DNA of 64,000 nt from Pseudomonas sp. MYb327. Lineage in GTDB: Bacteria; Pseudomonadota; Gammaproteobacteria; Pseudomonadales; Pseudomonadaceae. Within the stretch, counting starts at the first letter, position 1, and every line of letters starts with the position of its first letter. Below, one piece after another: positions 1-10,067 of the stretch. The translations under genes and the position numbers were made by a program. The stretch is from positions 2,246,001 to 2,310,000 of the forward strand of contig NZ_CP159258.1 in the NCBI RefSeq assembly GCF_040438925.1. Direction: 5' to 3'. The notes beneath the pieces were generated by a model. The model saw nothing but the letters and a program-made list of their open reading frames with translations. It did no database searches and was not told where the DNA came from.

Positions 1-2429
1 ACGAAGCAGCCTATGTAAAGGCTGGTTTCCTCTCCGCTATCGCCAAAGGCGAAGCCAAATCCCCACTGATCGACAAGAAGCGCGCTGTTGAACTGCTCGG
101 CACCATGCAGGGCGGCTACAACATCGTGACGCTGGTTAACCTGCTGGACGACGCCGAACTGGCTCCAGTAGCAGCCGAAGAACTCAAGCACACCCTGCTG
201 ATGTTCGACGCTTTCCACGACGTTGCTGAAAAAGCCAAGAACGGTAACGTTCACGCTAAAGGCGTGCTGCAATCCTGGGCTGACGCCGAGTGGTTCGTGA
301 AACGTCCAGTGCTGGCTGACAAGATCAGCCTGCGCGTATTCAAGGTGACTGGCGAAACCAACACCGACGACCTGTCCCCTGCTCCTGATGCCTGGTCCCG
401 TCCTGACATCCCGCTGCACGCCCTGGCCATGCTGAAAATGGCTCGCGACGGTATCGAGCCGGACGCACAAGGCGTCACCGGTCCGATGAAGCAGATCGAA
501 GAAATGCGCAATGCCGGCTTCCCGATCGCCTACGTTGGCGACGTGGTCGGTACCGGTTCTTCGCGTAAATCGGCTACCAACTCCGTACTGTGGTTCTTCG
601 GCGACGACGTTCCTTACGTGCCGAACAAGCGTGCCGGCGGTTTCTGCTTCGGCAGCAAAATCGCTCCGATCTTCTACAACACCATGGAAGATGCCGGCGC
701 ACTGCCAATCGAATTCGACGTTTCCAACATGCACATGGGCGATGTAATCGACCTGTACCCGCATGCTGGCAAAGTCTGCAAGCACGGCACCGACGAAGTC
801 CTGACCACCTTCGAAATGAAGACTCCGGTCCTGTTGGACGAAGTCCGCGCTGGCGGCCGTATCCCGCTGATCATCGGCCGTGGCCTGACCGAGAAGGCTC
901 GCACCGAGCTGGGTCTGCCACCTTCGACCCTGTTCAAGAAGCCTGAAGCTCCAGCTGAAAGCACCAAGGGTTTCACCCTGGCGCAGAAAATGGTCGGCAA
1001 GGCTTGCGGCGTGACCGGCGTTCGTCCGGGCACCTACTGCGAACCGAAGATGACCACCGTGGGTTCCCAGGACACCACCGGTCCAATGACCCGTGACGAA
1101 CTGAAAGACCTGGCGTGCCTGGGCTTCTCGACCGACCTGGTGATGCAGTCCTTCTGCCACACCGCGGCTTATCCAAAGCCGATCGACGTGACCACCCACC
1201 ACACCCTGCCTGACTTCATCATGACCCGCGGCGGCGTTTCCCTGCGTCCGGGCGACGGCATCATCCACTCGTGGCTGAACCGCATGCTGCTGCCAGACAC
1301 CGTCGGTACCGGTGGTGACTCCCACACCCGTTTCCCGATCGGCATCTCGTTCCCGGCCGGTTCCGGCCTGGTGGCGTTCGCCGCCGCTACTGGCGTCATG
1401 CCGCTGGACATGCCTGAGTCGGTCCTGGTTCGCTTCAAAGGCGAACTGCAGCCAGGCGTCACCCTGCGTGACCTGGTTCACGCCATTCCATACTACGCGA
1501 TCCAGGCTGGCCTGCTGACCGTAGAAAAGAAAGGCAAGAAAAACGCTTTCTCCGGTCGCATCCTGGAGATCGAAGGCCTGCCTAAGCTGACCGTCGAGCA
1601 AGCGTTCGAACTGTCCGACGCCTCGGCTGAACGTTCGGCTGCCGGTTGCACCATCCAGCTGTCGAAAGAGTCGATCGCTGAATACCTGCAGTCCAACATC
1701 ACCCTGCTGCGCTGGATGATCGGCGAAGGCTACGGCGATGCCCGCACCCTGGAGCGTCGTGCCCAGGCGATGGAAGCCTGGCTGGCCAACCCTGAGCTGA
1801 TGGAAGCGGACAAGGACGCCGAGTACGCCGAAATCATCGAGATCGACCTGGCCGACATCAAGGAGCCTGTACTCTGCGCTCCGAACGACCCGGACGACGC
1901 TCGCCTGCTCTCCAGCGTTGCTGGCGAGAAGATCGACGAAGTGTTCATCGGTTCGTGCATGACCAACATCGGTCACTTCCGCGCTGCCGGCAAGCTGCTG
2001 GAACAGGTCAAGGGTCAGCTGCCAACCCGTCTGTGGCTGTCGCCGCCGACCAAGATGGACGCTCACCAACTGACCGAAGAAGGCTACTACGGCATCTACG
2101 GCAAGGCTGGCGCTCGCATGGAAATGCCGGGTTGCTCGCTGTGCATGGGTAACCAGGCACGTGTAGAGCCGAACTCGACTGTTGTGTCGACTTCGACGCG
2201 TAACTTCCCGAACCGTCTGGGTGACGGCGCGAACGTCTACCTGGCTTCGGCCGAGCTGGCGTCGGTTGCTTCCATCCTGGGTCGCCTGCCGACCGTCGAG
2301 GAATACATGGAATACGCTGGCAAGATCGACAGCATGGCGGCCGATGTCTACCGCTACCTGTCCTTCGACCAGATCGCCGAGTTCCGTGAAGCTGCCGCGA
2401 ACGCCAACATCCCGGTCGTTCAAGCCTAA
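1..2429 (+). CDS. acnB: Aconitate hydratase B (5' end outside window)
   Basis: TCA-cycle aconitase B, which interconverts citrate and isocitrate (in many bacteria also 2-methylisocitrate steps) in the cytoplasm. The frame is open from base 3, so about 808 residues are visible of a family length near 865; only the extreme N-terminus is missing. The three [4Fe-4S] cysteines typical of AcnB are present: one in [10 protein letters not shown] (near base 1957) and two in [10 protein letters not shown] (near base 2130). The swivel domain precedes the catalytic domain, as in AcnB and unlike AcnA. The stop is followed at once by a strong rho-independent terminator, so the transcript ends here. Confidence 0.97.
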   Translation, partial: EAAYVKAGFLSAIAKGEAKSPLIDKKRAVELLGTMQGGYNIVTLVNLLDDAELAPVAAEELKHTLLMFDAFHDVAEKAKNGNVHAKGVLQSWADAEWFVKRPVLADKISLRVFKVTGETNTDDLSPAPDAWSRPDIPLHALAMLKMARDGIEPDAQGVTGPMKQIEEMRNAGFPIAYVGDVVGTGSSRKSATNSVLWFFGDDVPYVPNKRAGGFCFGSKIAPIFYNTMEDAGALPIEFDVSNMHMGDVIDLYPHAGKVCKHGTDEVLTTFEMKTPVLLDEVRAGGRIPLIIGRGLTEKARTELGLPPSTLFKKPEAPAESTKGFTLAQKMVGKACGVTGVRPGTYCEPKMTTVGSQDTTGPMTRDELKDLACLGFSTDLVMQSFCHTAAYPKPIDVTTHHTLPDFIMTRGGVSLRPGDGIIHSWLNRMLLPDTVGTGGDSHTRFPIGISFPAGSGLVAFAAATGVMPLDMPESVLVRFKGELQPGVTLRDLVHAIPYYAIQAGLLTVEKKGKKNAFSGRILEIEGLPKLTVEQAFELSDASAERSAAGCTIQLSKESIAEYLQSNITLLRWMIGEGYGDARTLERRAQAMEAWLANPELMEADKDAEYAEIIEIDLADIKEPVLCAPNDPDDARLLSSVAGEKIDEVFIGSCMTNIGHFRAAGKLLEQVKGQLPTRLWLSPPTKMDAHQLTEEGYYGIYGKAGARMEMPGCSLCMGNQARVEPNSTVVSTSTRNFPNRLGDGANVYLASAELASVASILGRLPTVEEYMEYAGKIDSMAADVYRYLSFDQIAEFREAAANANIPVVQA

Positions 2430-2443
2430 CGTTACACAGCAAT

Positions 2444-2482
2444 AAAAAACGCCGCCCATCGTGAGATGAGCGGCGTTTTTTT
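2444..2482 (+). terminator. Rho-independent terminator of acnB
   Basis: A GC-rich stem (ACGCCGC pairing with GCGGCGT, around CATC/GATG) is flanked by an A-run and followed by seven T residues, 15 bases after the acnB stop. The A-run before the stem makes it potentially bidirectional. Confidence 0.9.
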
Positions 2483-2512
2483 ATGCCTTGAGCTTTAGCA
2501 CTGAAAGCTTTT

Positions 2513-2542
2513 TGTGGCGAGGGAGCTTGCTCCCTCGCCACA
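2513..2542. repeat. REP-like palindrome, GGCGAGGGAGC type
   Basis: Perfect inverted repeat with 14-bp arms (TGTGGCGAGGGAGC) around a 2-base centre. The same element recurs almost identically at 31323-31354 and, in a longer degenerate form, at 26322-26448. It lies between the 3' ends of two convergent genes, the usual position for Pseudomonas REP elements. Confidence 0.85.
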
Positions 2543-2564
2543 GATTTGAAGCAGATATTGTGGA

Positions 2565-3845
2565 TCAAGCACTCAGCGAATAGATCAACGCCGAAATCGC
2601 CACCAAACCAACCGCCACTACAAACACATTCGACGCCTGCCCGCGATAACGCGCCATCGCAGGCACCTTGCGAATGGCATACATCGGCATCAGGAACAGG
2701 ATCGCCGCGATGATCGGGCCACCGAGCGTTTCGATCATGCCGAGGATGCTCGGGTTCAGCGTGGCGACAATCCAGCACACCACCAGCATGAACGCCGCAA
2801 CAATACGGTCCAGGGTCTTGGCCGCTGGACGTTTGCCGCTTTTGACGATCAGACCTTTCAGGCCTTCACTGGCGCCGATGTAGTGCCCCAGGAACGACTT
2901 GGAGATGGCCACGAAGGCAATTAACGGCGCCGCGAAAGCGATGGTCGGGTTGCTGAAGTGGTTGGCCAGGTACGACAGGATCGACAGATTCTGTGCCTTG
3001 GCTTCGGCCAATTGCGCCGGTGACAAGGTCAGCACGCAACTGAAGACAAAGAACAGCACCATCACCACCATCAAGGCGTGGGCGCGGGACAGGATCTGCG
3101 AGCTGCGCTCTTCAGCGTGGTCGCCGTAACGACGCTTCTGGTCAACCGCGAAGGCCGAGATAATCGGCGAGTGGTTGAACGAGAACACCATCACCGGAAT
3201 CGCCAGCCACAGCGTATGCAGCAACGCCGACGGTTCAGGCAGCGTAGTCGCCGTAGTCAGGATGCCGCCGTTCCAATGTGGAATCAGGAACACCGCCAGA
3301 AACAGCAATGCGACGATGAACGGGTACACCATCAGGCTCATGGCCTTGACGATCATTTGCTCGCCACAACGCACCACGGCCAGCAAGCCGAGGATCAGCA
3401 CCAACGACAGCACCGCACGTGGAGGCGGCATGATGTGCAGTTGATGTTCGAGGAAGCTGCCCACAGTGTTGGTCAGCGCGACGCTGTAGATCAACAGGAT
3501 CGGGAAGATCGCGAAGAAGTACAGCAAAGTGATCAACGCACCGGCCTTGAGGCCGAAATGCTCTTCCACCACTTCGGTGATGTCCGCGCCATCACGGCCG
3601 GACAACACGAAGCGGGTCAGGCCGCGGTGCGCGTAGAACGTCATTGGGAACGCCAGCAACGCCAGGATCAGCAACGGCCAGAAGCCGCCGAGTCCCGCGT
3701 TGATGGGCAAAAACAGGGTTCCCGCACCAATCGCCGTGCCAAAGAGGCCCAGCATCCACGTGGTGTCCTGGCGATTCCAGCTCGAAAGGGTTGCAGGTGT
3801 CGCTGCTACATAGCGTTCGTTAACGCTATTGGCCTGATCATTCAT
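2565..3845 (-). CDS. Serine/threonine-type amino-acid:proton symporter (HAAAP/SdaC-like)
   Basis: Inner-membrane transporter of about 426 residues with around 11 hydrophobic segments. The N-terminal motif GLFGTAIGAGTLFLPI is the first helix of the hydroxy/aromatic amino-acid permease family; FNHSPIISAF in the middle is typical of the SdaC/serine branch. Serine is the likeliest substrate but is inferred. The start is placed at the ATG at 3845 because a GGAG sequence lies about 8 bases upstream; the open frame extends 40 codons further without a ribosome site. No serine dehydratase gene lies beside it, so the transporter stands alone, convergent with acnB. Confidence 0.85.
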   Translation of the reverse strand: MNDQANSVNERYVAATPATLSSWNRQDTTWMLGLFGTAIGAGTLFLPINAGLGGFWPLLILALLAFPMTFYAHRGLTRFVLSGRDGADITEVVEEHFGLKAGALITLLYFFAIFPILLIYSVALTNTVGSFLEHQLHIMPPPRAVLSLVLILGLLAVVRCGEQMIVKAMSLMVYPFIVALLFLAVFLIPHWNGGILTTATTLPEPSALLHTLWLAIPVMVFSFNHSPIISAFAVDQKRRYGDHAEERSSQILSRAHALMVVMVLFFVFSCVLTLSPAQLAEAKAQNLSILSYLANHFSNPTIAFAAPLIAFVAISKSFLGHYIGASEGLKGLIVKSGKRPAAKTLDRIVAAFMLVVCWIVATLNPSILGMIETLGGPIIAAILFLMPMYAIRKVPAMARYRGQASNVFVVAVGLVAISALIYSLSA

Positions 3846-4335
3846 CCGGTGGGATCTCCACATTCCGGTCACTTGCCACTCGGTCAGAACGCGTCGGAGT
3901 ACCCGACAGGCAGCGCCCTGGCCGAAACAGGGGCGCGATTCTGGAGGATTAGTGAACAGAAGCAAAGACTTAGGTGAGGAACGGTGGTACCAAATGAAGC
4001 AAATTTACGCAGTTTTACATGATCAGCCACGCACTTCTGACGCTGAATAATCGGCATGGTCGTACTGAATACGAGCTGGTCATTGCCAACAACCGGAATC
4101 ATATTGCCGAAAGCAGACAACTGACTCACACCGAGCCTGGTTCGAGGATGAATCATGAAGATGTGCTCAGGCACCTGATCCACCTGTGGCGTACTAATAG
4201 GCAGGAAGCAGAACTCGAGGAACTGATTTTGGAGTACCTGCGAGAATGCCTTACCTGCATTTCATCACTCTCCGGTTGATAAAGGTCCACTGTCATGTAT
4301 TTTGAACTGACCTGCCTTCCTTCCGGAGTCATCCC
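3846..4335. other. Intergenic region with an unsupported 86-codon frame
   Basis: This 490-base gap between divergent genes must hold the promoters of the SdaC-like transporter (leftward) and the tautomerase (rightward). A plus-strand frame at 4019-4279 could encode 86 residues, or 43 from an inner ATG at 4151, ending in an acidic helix-like stretch (EAELEELILEYL). Neither start has a well-spaced ribosome site and I recognise no family, so I do not call it a gene. Confidence 0.3.
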
Positions 4336-4719
4336 ATGCCACTGGTTCGCGTCGAAATCAAAAAGCAGCAGGATCCAACCTTCGCCAAACGCATTGGCCA
4401 ACTGATTTATGCCTCGATGCGCAGCGCCATTGGTGTGCCGGAAGACGATAATTTCCAGATTCTCGCCGAGCACGACGAGCATCATTTCGTCTTCGATCCC
4501 GGATACCTCGGCATTCGGCGCAGCGAGAACCTGGTGGTGATTCAGATCACCCTGAGCGAAGGCCGTACCGTCGAGCAGAAAAAACTCCTCTACAAGACCA
4601 TCGCCGAGAGCCTCAACAAAGAACTGGCGGTACGCCTGGAGGACGTTTTCATTAATCTGGTGGAAGTAAAAAAAGAAAACTGGTCTTTCGGCAACGGCAT
4701 CGCCCAGTACGCCCTCTGA
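4336..4719 (+). CDS. Tautomerase family protein
   Basis: Small cytoplasmic protein of 127 residues that begins Met-Pro, so removal of the initiator Met would expose the N-terminal proline that is the catalytic base of the tautomerase superfamily. Its length matches the longer branch (malonate semialdehyde decarboxylase-like, Tautomerase_2) made of two fused beta-alpha-beta units rather than the 60-residue 4-oxalocrotonate tautomerase. The substrate cannot be read from the sequence. A TetR regulator follows after 29 bases in the same direction and may control it. Confidence 0.85.
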   Translation: MPLVRVEIKKQQDPTFAKRIGQLIYASMRSAIGVPEDDNFQILAEHDEHHFVFDPGYLGIRRSENLVVIQITLSEGRTVEQKKLLYKTIAESLNKELAVRLEDVFINLVEVKKENWSFGNGIAQYAL

Positions 4720-4748
4720 TTTTCAACCCTTGTTTCTGTGAGCCGCCC

Positions 4749-5333
4749 ATGCCCCGAGTTTCCCGCAAGCAAGCCGACCTCAACCGCGAAATCATCGTCG
4801 AAGCCGCTACACGTCTGTTTCGTGAGCACGGGTTGCATGGAATCAGCGTGGTCGATGTGATGGCCGCTGCCGGCCTGACCCATGGCGGTTTCTACGGCCA
4901 CTTCGAATCCAAGGAAGCTTTGGCGATGGAAGCCAGCGGCCGTGCATTCGAAGAGGCCGCAGGGCGTTGGAAGGATCGTATCGCCGCTACCGACGATAAA
5001 GCCGCCGCGCGGCGGGCCGTGATCGAGCCCTACCTGTCCGCTGGCAGCCGTGATAACCCAGGTGAAAGCTGCCCGGTGGTGGCCTTTGCCGGGGACATGT
5101 GCCACGAGGCCGCCGAGAGCGGTTTGCGCGGGACGTTCCTTGAGGGTTTGCACGACTTGCTGCAAACCTTCGGCGACTTGATGGACACCGGCGACGCGGT
5201 CCGGAATCGACAGCAGGCACTGGTGCAATACTCGTTGATGGTCGGTGCCCTGACCCTGGCTCGCGCCACACAGGGCGAACCACTGTCCGATGAGATCCTC
5301 GATGCGACACTTGGTTTTCTGACTCAGCGTTGA
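4749..5333 (+). CDS. TetR/AcrR family transcriptional regulator
   Basis: A 194-residue repressor-type protein. The N-terminal helix-turn-helix covers roughly residues 12-55 (ATRLFREHG, then GLTHGGFYGHFESKEAL, the recognition helix region). The C-terminal ligand-binding half contains ESCPVVAFAGD, seen in the branch of TetR regulators next to oxidoreductase or tautomerase genes. It probably regulates itself and the tautomerase just upstream. The inducer is unknown. Confidence 0.85.
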   Translation: MPRVSRKQADLNREIIVEAATRLFREHGLHGISVVDVMAAAGLTHGGFYGHFESKEALAMEASGRAFEEAAGRWKDRIAATDDKAAARRAVIEPYLSAGSRDNPGESCPVVAFAGDMCHEAAESGLRGTFLEGLHDLLQTFGDLMDTGDAVRNRQQALVQYSLMVGALTLARATQGEPLSDEILDATLGFLTQR

Positions 5334-5619
5334 TAATTGACGGATAACGCTCTCCAACGGGTCAACTTTCTCCAGGAGCATTACTGTTACAGCTGCCACC
5401 GCAAAAGGTATCAACATGACATTGATCGAAATTCCGCTTTAATACAGCGAATACTCCTACAGTCAAGACCTACAAAAAGTTACGACGATATATTACCAAA
5501 CGAAAAATTGAATTGTTACAAGCAACTTCCCATCATTGCCCGCCGAATATCTCCAATGTATATTTTCGAAGCACTAGAACTTAGTGATTTCTCAGATAAA
5601 TAGATAAGGAGTTTCCTGC

Positions 5620-6144
5620 ATGCAAAAGGACAGCATAACGTCTACGTGCCTGCTTCTTGCTGCATTACTTTGTCCGATCGGCACCTTCGCACAACAAAGC
5701 CCTGCCAACGCCGATATTCGTGATTTGGGTTCCTCCCCTCGATGGCTGACAACCAGGGTCTACGTAGAAGGCGCGCCACATACTGACGTAAAAGCAAATT
5801 ACCCAGGGGTGGTCGGCATATCCACTTGGGACCCAGAACGCAATCGCTATGAATTTTTCTACACCGACACGGGAAAATCAAAATACAACAATGGGGGTGG
5901 AGGATACTTCTTTATTACCGGAGATCAAAAAAATCACATTCTAATACCTGATATCGGCTCCAACAAAACCGTGATCAGGCAATTAGAGACATTGAATAAA
6001 AATGAATTCACTTACTCTCGCGAAGTTTCGAGGGACATGATAGAAAACAATCCTCTGGTTCGCATTCATGTCGTACACGCGCCCTACACCGGAACAATAG
6101 AAACCTTATCCGCCATCAATCCACATACGAATATTTCAAATTAG
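5620..6144 (+). CDS. Secreted protein, DUF4822-like
   Basis: A 174-residue protein with a clear N-terminal signal peptide (CLLLAALLCPIGTFA, cleavage likely before QQSP), so periplasmic or exported. The core (WLTTRVYVEG, NYPGVVGISTWDPERNRYEFFYTD, EFTYSREV) resembles my recollection of the DUF4822 domain, a beta-rich domain of unknown function; this should be confirmed by search. An AAGGAG ribosome site precedes the ATG. The gene and its 286-base upstream spacer are visibly richer in A+T than the housekeeping genes around them, which fits later acquisition. The neighbouring exported protein downstream may be its partner. Confidence 0.7.
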   Translation: MQKDSITSTCLLLAALLCPIGTFAQQSPANADIRDLGSSPRWLTTRVYVEGAPHTDVKANYPGVVGISTWDPERNRYEFFYTDTGKSKYNNGGGGYFFITGDQKNHILIPDIGSNKTVIRQLETLNKNEFTYSREVSRDMIENNPLVRIHVVHAPYTGTIETLSAINPHTNISN

Positions 6145-6248
6145 AATGAATTAGCCGGCACCATTTCAACTGATTTGAATCAGCCCCACCAATTTAAAAA
6201 TACCCTTTGAAATAACGCCGCACGAAACTAAAAAATGGAATTTTCAAC

Positions 6249-6680
6249 ATGAAAAAAACAATCAAAACTCTGTTGCTGTCAACGCTGCTCATTTCCTGTG
6301 GAGTGGTCAATGCACAACCCACGACAGGCCCACTTGCTAAAAATGCCGTTGCCACGCCCGAGACTGCCATCATGCTTACGGTCTTTTTAAAGCACGATCA
6401 ATCACGCCCCCTGGGCGAACTAAAGGCTCAACTTGCCAGGCAAGGATTCTATAAGGCCTTTCCACCTGCTGGGGTAGAGGTTGTCAGCTGGAACATCGTC
6501 ATGGGCATCGGGCAAGTCGTCACGCTTCGTCTTCCGGCCGCCCGTCTTGCGGAAGTCAACCTGGCTCTTGAAAATACGGCGTGGGGAAGTTACAGAACCG
6601 AGTTCTTCCCCACCTATGATTTCAGAGCTATCGCATTGGCGGAACAAACCAAGGCACAACAAACGCAAACTACCCAGTAA
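6249..6680 (+). CDS. Small exported protein of unknown function
   Basis: A 143-residue protein with an N-terminal export signal. Two readings are possible: a lipoprotein signal, since LISC at residues 14-17 fits a lipobox, or ordinary cleavage after VNA near residue 22. The mature part (LTVFLKHDQSRPLGELKAQL, then GIGQVVTLRLPA) looks like a compact alpha/beta domain. I recognise no family. It lies about 100 bases after the DUF4822-like gene in the same direction, so the two may be expressed together. Confidence 0.65.
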   Translation: MKKTIKTLLLSTLLISCGVVNAQPTTGPLAKNAVATPETAIMLTVFLKHDQSRPLGELKAQLARQGFYKAFPPAGVEVVSWNIVMGIGQVVTLRLPAARLAEVNLALENTAWGSYRTEFFPTYDFRAIALAEQTKAQQTQTTQ

Positions 6681-6877
6681 CACTTGCAGCAGCACACTGC
6701 TTGCCAGCGTGCTGCGCACTGCGACAGCGCCCTGAAGCGTGAACTTGCTTCTTTGGGGAAGGCGTCCAGACTACAAAAACTGCCACTGCGCTGGACCGCC
6801 CTTGCCAAGCCGTTCTGGAATCAGCACCCTGAATCTGTCTTGACCCCAGACATGCCGACATTCACAGGAGCCGAGTA

Positions 6878-7843
6878 ATGCCCGCAACCGTTCTAGTTCT
6901 GGTTGAAACCATCAATGATTACCTGCCCATCCTAGAACACCAGGGCTTCCACCTGATTCTGGCCCCTACACCTGCCGAACGCTCCGAAGCCATCACGCGC
7001 TACAGCGGCCAGATCGACGCCGTATTGACCCGTGGCCCACTCGGGCTTTATGCCGATGAAATCGCCGCACTGCCCAAGCTCAAGATCATCTGCGTGATTG
7101 GCGCAGGCTATGAACACGTCGACCTGCAAGCCGCCGCTGACCGTGGCATCACCGTCACCAATGGCGCCGGTGTCAACGCCTCTTCGGTGGCTGATCACGC
7201 CATGGCGATGCTGCTTTCCATGGTGCGCGACATTCCTCGCTGTGACGCCGCCGTGCGTCGAGGGGAATGGCCGAAGATCATGCGCCCTTCGCTCGCCGGC
7301 AAACGGCTGGGCATCCTTGGGCTTGGCGCCGTCGGCATGGCCATCGCCAAGCGCGCCGCCAACGGTTTTGACATGACGGTGAGTTACCACAATCGCCAGC
7401 ATCGCAGCGACGTGCCCTACAACTTCTGTTCCACGCCCACCGAACTGGCGCGCGCTTCGGATTTCCTGGTCATCGCCACCCCAGGGGGCCTCACCACCAA
7501 ACACCTGATCAATCGCCAGGTACTCGAAGCGCTGGGCCCTAAAGGGTTCATCGTTAATATTGCGCGGGCCAGCGTGATCGTCACCGCCGACCTTGTCAGC
7601 GCGCTGGAGCAACGCCGGATCGCCGGTGCCGCACTGGATGTTTTCGACGCCGAGCCGCAAGTGCCGGATGCGCTCAAAGCCCTGACCAACGTCATCCTGA
7701 CGCCCCATGTTGCCGGACTTTCGCCGGAAGCCACCCAAGGCACCGTTGAGCTTGTGGGCCGCAACCTGGTGGCGTTCTTCTCCGGTCAACCCGTGCTTAC
7801 CCCCATCGAATTGCCGAGCAGCGCGAGCCAAGCGGTTCTGTAG
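6878..7843 (+). CDS. D-2-hydroxyacid dehydrogenase (NAD(P)-dependent)
   Basis: Cytoplasmic oxidoreductase of 321 residues in the D-isomer-specific 2-hydroxyacid dehydrogenase family, which reduces 2-keto acids such as glyoxylate or hydroxypyruvate or the reverse. The Rossmann glycine motif GLGAVG is at residues 148-153. The catalytic triad is visible: Arg230 (in NIARAS), Glu259 (FDAEP) and His277 (TPHVAG). The usual ARG after the substrate-binding region reads ARA here. An AGGAG site sits just before the ATG. Substrate not predictable; neighbours give no pathway. Confidence 0.88.
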   Translation: MPATVLVLVETINDYLPILEHQGFHLILAPTPAERSEAITRYSGQIDAVLTRGPLGLYADEIAALPKLKIICVIGAGYEHVDLQAAADRGITVTNGAGVNASSVADHAMAMLLSMVRDIPRCDAAVRRGEWPKIMRPSLAGKRLGILGLGAVGMAIAKRAANGFDMTVSYHNRQHRSDVPYNFCSTPTELARASDFLVIATPGGLTTKHLINRQVLEALGPKGFIVNIARASVIVTADLVSALEQRRIAGAALDVFDAEPQVPDALKALTNVILTPHVAGLSPEATQGTVELVGRNLVAFFSGQPVLTPIELPSSASQAVL

Positions 7844-7986
7844 GACAATTCAAACGGATGTATCAAAAACAATGATTGCCCGGCAACACGCTCACCTATA
7901 AGGGCCGTTCCTGGTTGTGGGGGTTGGGTGAGCGCATTAGATTAGCCAATAGTTTCAGGCCTCCAGAATAAGCAGAAGGGATAAGC

Positions 7987-9054
7987 ATGGCGCTTACTGA
8001 CCAGTCCACCCGCATCCGCACCGGCGAAGAACTCGATGCCAGCCTGATCGATCCATACCTCAAGGCGCACATTCCAGGCCTCAGTGGCCTGCCGCAGATC
8101 AGCCAGTTCCCCGGCGGTGCGTCGAACCTCACCTATTTGCTGGAATACCCCGAACAGGAGTTTGTCCTGCGTCGGCCGCCGTTCGGTCACAAGGCCAAAT
8201 CCGCCCATGACATGGGTCGCGAATTTCGCATCCTCAATCAGTTGCGCGACGGTTTTCCTTACTGCCCCAAGGCCTATGTGCACTGTACCGATGACTCGGT
8301 AATCGGCGCCGAGTTCTACGTGATGGAACGGGTGAACGGCATCATCCTGCGCTCTGAATTACCGCCCGAGCTGGGGCTGGACTCCACGAAGACCGAAGCC
8401 CTGTGCAAGAGCTTCATCGATAAATTCGTCGAACTGCACCAGGTCGATTACAACGCCTACGGCCTGGGCGACCTCGGCAAACCCGAAGGCTACGTGGCGC
8501 GGCAGATCAAAGGCTGGAGCGATCGTTACGAGAAAGCCCTGACCCCGGACGCGCCGCATTGGGAAGCGGTTAAAGCCTGGCTCAACGACAAGATGCCGGC
8601 CGATCACCCGAAGTCCAGCATCGTCCACAACGACTACCGCTTCGACAACGTAATTCTCGACCCGAACAACCCGATGCAGATCATCGGCGTGCTCGACTGG
8701 GAACTGACCACCCTCGGCGACCCGTTGATGGACCTGGGCAACACCCTCGCCTACTGGATCGAAGCCGATGACCCGGCACCGGTGCAACTGATGCGCCGTC
8801 AGCCCAGTCACGCACCGGGCATGCTGACCCGCCGCGAATTCGTCGATTACTACGCCCAGCGTTCCGGCATCCAGATCGACAACTTCGACTTCTACTACAC
8901 CTACGGCCTGTTCCGCCTCGCCGGCATCGTGCAGCAGATCTACTACCGCTTCTACCATGGACAGACCCAGGACAAACGCTTCGCACAGTTCATTCACATG
9001 AACAAACTGCTGGAGCAAATGAGCCTTCAGGTCATCCAGAAATCCAGCCTTTGA
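7987..9054 (+). CDS. Phosphotransferase family protein (APH fold, ACAD10/11-like)
   Basis: A 355-residue aminoglycoside-phosphotransferase-fold kinase. The catalytic loop HNDYRFDN is at residues 214-221 (Asp216 as base, Asn221 as metal ligand) and the Mg-binding DWE at 237-239. This branch resembles the kinase domain fused to acyl-CoA dehydrogenase in human ACAD10/11, which phosphorylates 4-hydroxyacyl-CoA; in bacteria it commonly sits beside fatty-acid-type dehydrogenases. Here it is followed after 44 bases by an SDR in the same direction, suggesting a joint role in breaking down an unusual hydroxy acid. AGAAGGG precedes the ATG. Confidence 0.85.
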   Translation: MALTDQSTRIRTGEELDASLIDPYLKAHIPGLSGLPQISQFPGGASNLTYLLEYPEQEFVLRRPPFGHKAKSAHDMGREFRILNQLRDGFPYCPKAYVHCTDDSVIGAEFYVMERVNGIILRSELPPELGLDSTKTEALCKSFIDKFVELHQVDYNAYGLGDLGKPEGYVARQIKGWSDRYEKALTPDAPHWEAVKAWLNDKMPADHPKSSIVHNDYRFDNVILDPNNPMQIIGVLDWELTTLGDPLMDLGNTLAYWIEADDPAPVQLMRRQPSHAPGMLTRREFVDYYAQRSGIQIDNFDFYYTYGLFRLAGIVQQIYYRFYHGQTQDKRFAQFIHMNKLLEQMSLQVIQKSSL

Positions 9055-9098
9055 TCACGCCCCTGGCCCCATAACAAAACTTTTTATAAGGGAAACCC

Positions 9099-9866
9099 AT
9101 GTCCAAGACTCAGTTGTTCGACCTCGACGGCAAGATCGCTTTCGTCTCCGGCGCCAGCCGTGGCATCGGTGAAGCCATCGCCAAACTGCTGGCCCAGCAA
9201 GGCGCCCACGTCATCGTTTCCAGCCGCAAGCTTGAAGGCTGCCAGCACGTCGCCGACGCAATCATCGCCGCTGGCGGCAAAGCCACTGCCATCGCCTGCC
9301 ACATCGGTGAAATGGAACAGATCAGCCAGGTCTTCGCCGGCATCAAGGAACAGTTCGGTCGCCTGGACATTCTGGTCAACAACGCCGCCACTAACCCACA
9401 GTTCTGCAACGTGCTGGACACCGACCTCAGCGCCTTCCAGAAAACCGTCGACGTGAACATTCGCGGTTACTTCTTCATGTCGGTAGAAGCCGGCAAGCTG
9501 ATGCGCGAAAACGGTGGCGGCAGCATCATCAACGTCGCCTCGATCAATGGCGTTTCGCCGGGCATTTTCCAGGGCATCTACTCGGTGACTAAGGCCGCCG
9601 TGATCAACATGACCAAAGTATTTGCCAAGGAATGTGCGCAGTTCGGGATTCGCTGCAACGCGTTGCTGCCGGGTTTGACTGACACCAAATTTGCTTCGGC
9701 GCTGGTGAAAAATGAGGCGATTTTGAACACTGCATTGCAGCAGATTCCGTTAAAGCGGGTGGCGGATCCAAGTGAAATGGCGGGGGCGGTGCTGTACTTG
9801 GCGAGTGATGCTTCCAGTTATACGACTGGGGTTTCGTTGAATGTGGATGGTGGGTTCCTGTCCTGA
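9099..9866 (+). CDS. SDR family oxidoreductase
   Basis: Classical short-chain dehydrogenase of 255 residues. It has the cofactor motif GASRGIG (18-24), the structural NNAA (94-97), and the active site Ser148, Tyr161 and Lys165 (YSVTK). It is probably co-transcribed with the kinase-like gene upstream and would oxidise or reduce a hydroxyacyl or keto intermediate; the substrate is not visible. A rho-independent terminator follows directly. Confidence 0.87.
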   Translation: MSKTQLFDLDGKIAFVSGASRGIGEAIAKLLAQQGAHVIVSSRKLEGCQHVADAIIAAGGKATAIACHIGEMEQISQVFAGIKEQFGRLDILVNNAATNPQFCNVLDTDLSAFQKTVDVNIRGYFFMSVEAGKLMRENGGGSIINVASINGVSPGIFQGIYSVTKAAVINMTKVFAKECAQFGIRCNALLPGLTDTKFASALVKNEAILNTALQQIPLKRVADPSEMAGAVLYLASDASSYTTGVSLNVDGGFLS

Positions 9867-9877
9867 TATCCCGATCA

Positions 9878-9907
9878 AGAAAGGCAGCCGATTGACTGCC
9901 TTTCTTA
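9878..9907 (+). terminator. Rho-independent terminator
   Basis: An 11-bp stem, AAGAAAGGCAG with CTGCCTTTCTT, encloses an 8-base loop, starting 12 bases after the SDR stop. The T-rich right arm doubles as the U-tract. It ends the kinase-SDR unit and could also act on leftward transcripts. Confidence 0.8.
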
Positions 9908-10067
9908 TTTCTGCTGACGCGGGCATGCCTGATGATTGATGTGAACATCTCCCACGTGGAGCGTTGGCCATTTCGAAATCGGTAACCCCCATCATATTTT
10001 AAAATTTGAGCTGCCAACCCATCGCCTGAGCGCCTTTGCCACTCGTTGATACAAGCAGCGTCCGACA

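Noticed and set aside
4019..4279. An 86-codon frame before the tautomerase gene
   Set aside because: No well-placed ribosome site and no family resemblance; mentioned under the intergenic region only.
5337..5603. An 88-codon frame starting at TTG right after the TetR gene
   Set aside because: No ribosome site, weak start, A+T-rich spacer and no recognisable domain; more likely intergenic.
7889..7934. Inverted repeat CGCTCACC/GGTGAGCG before the kinase-like gene
   Set aside because: The arms are 30 bases apart with no promoter or T-run beside them; could arise by chance in G+C-rich DNA.
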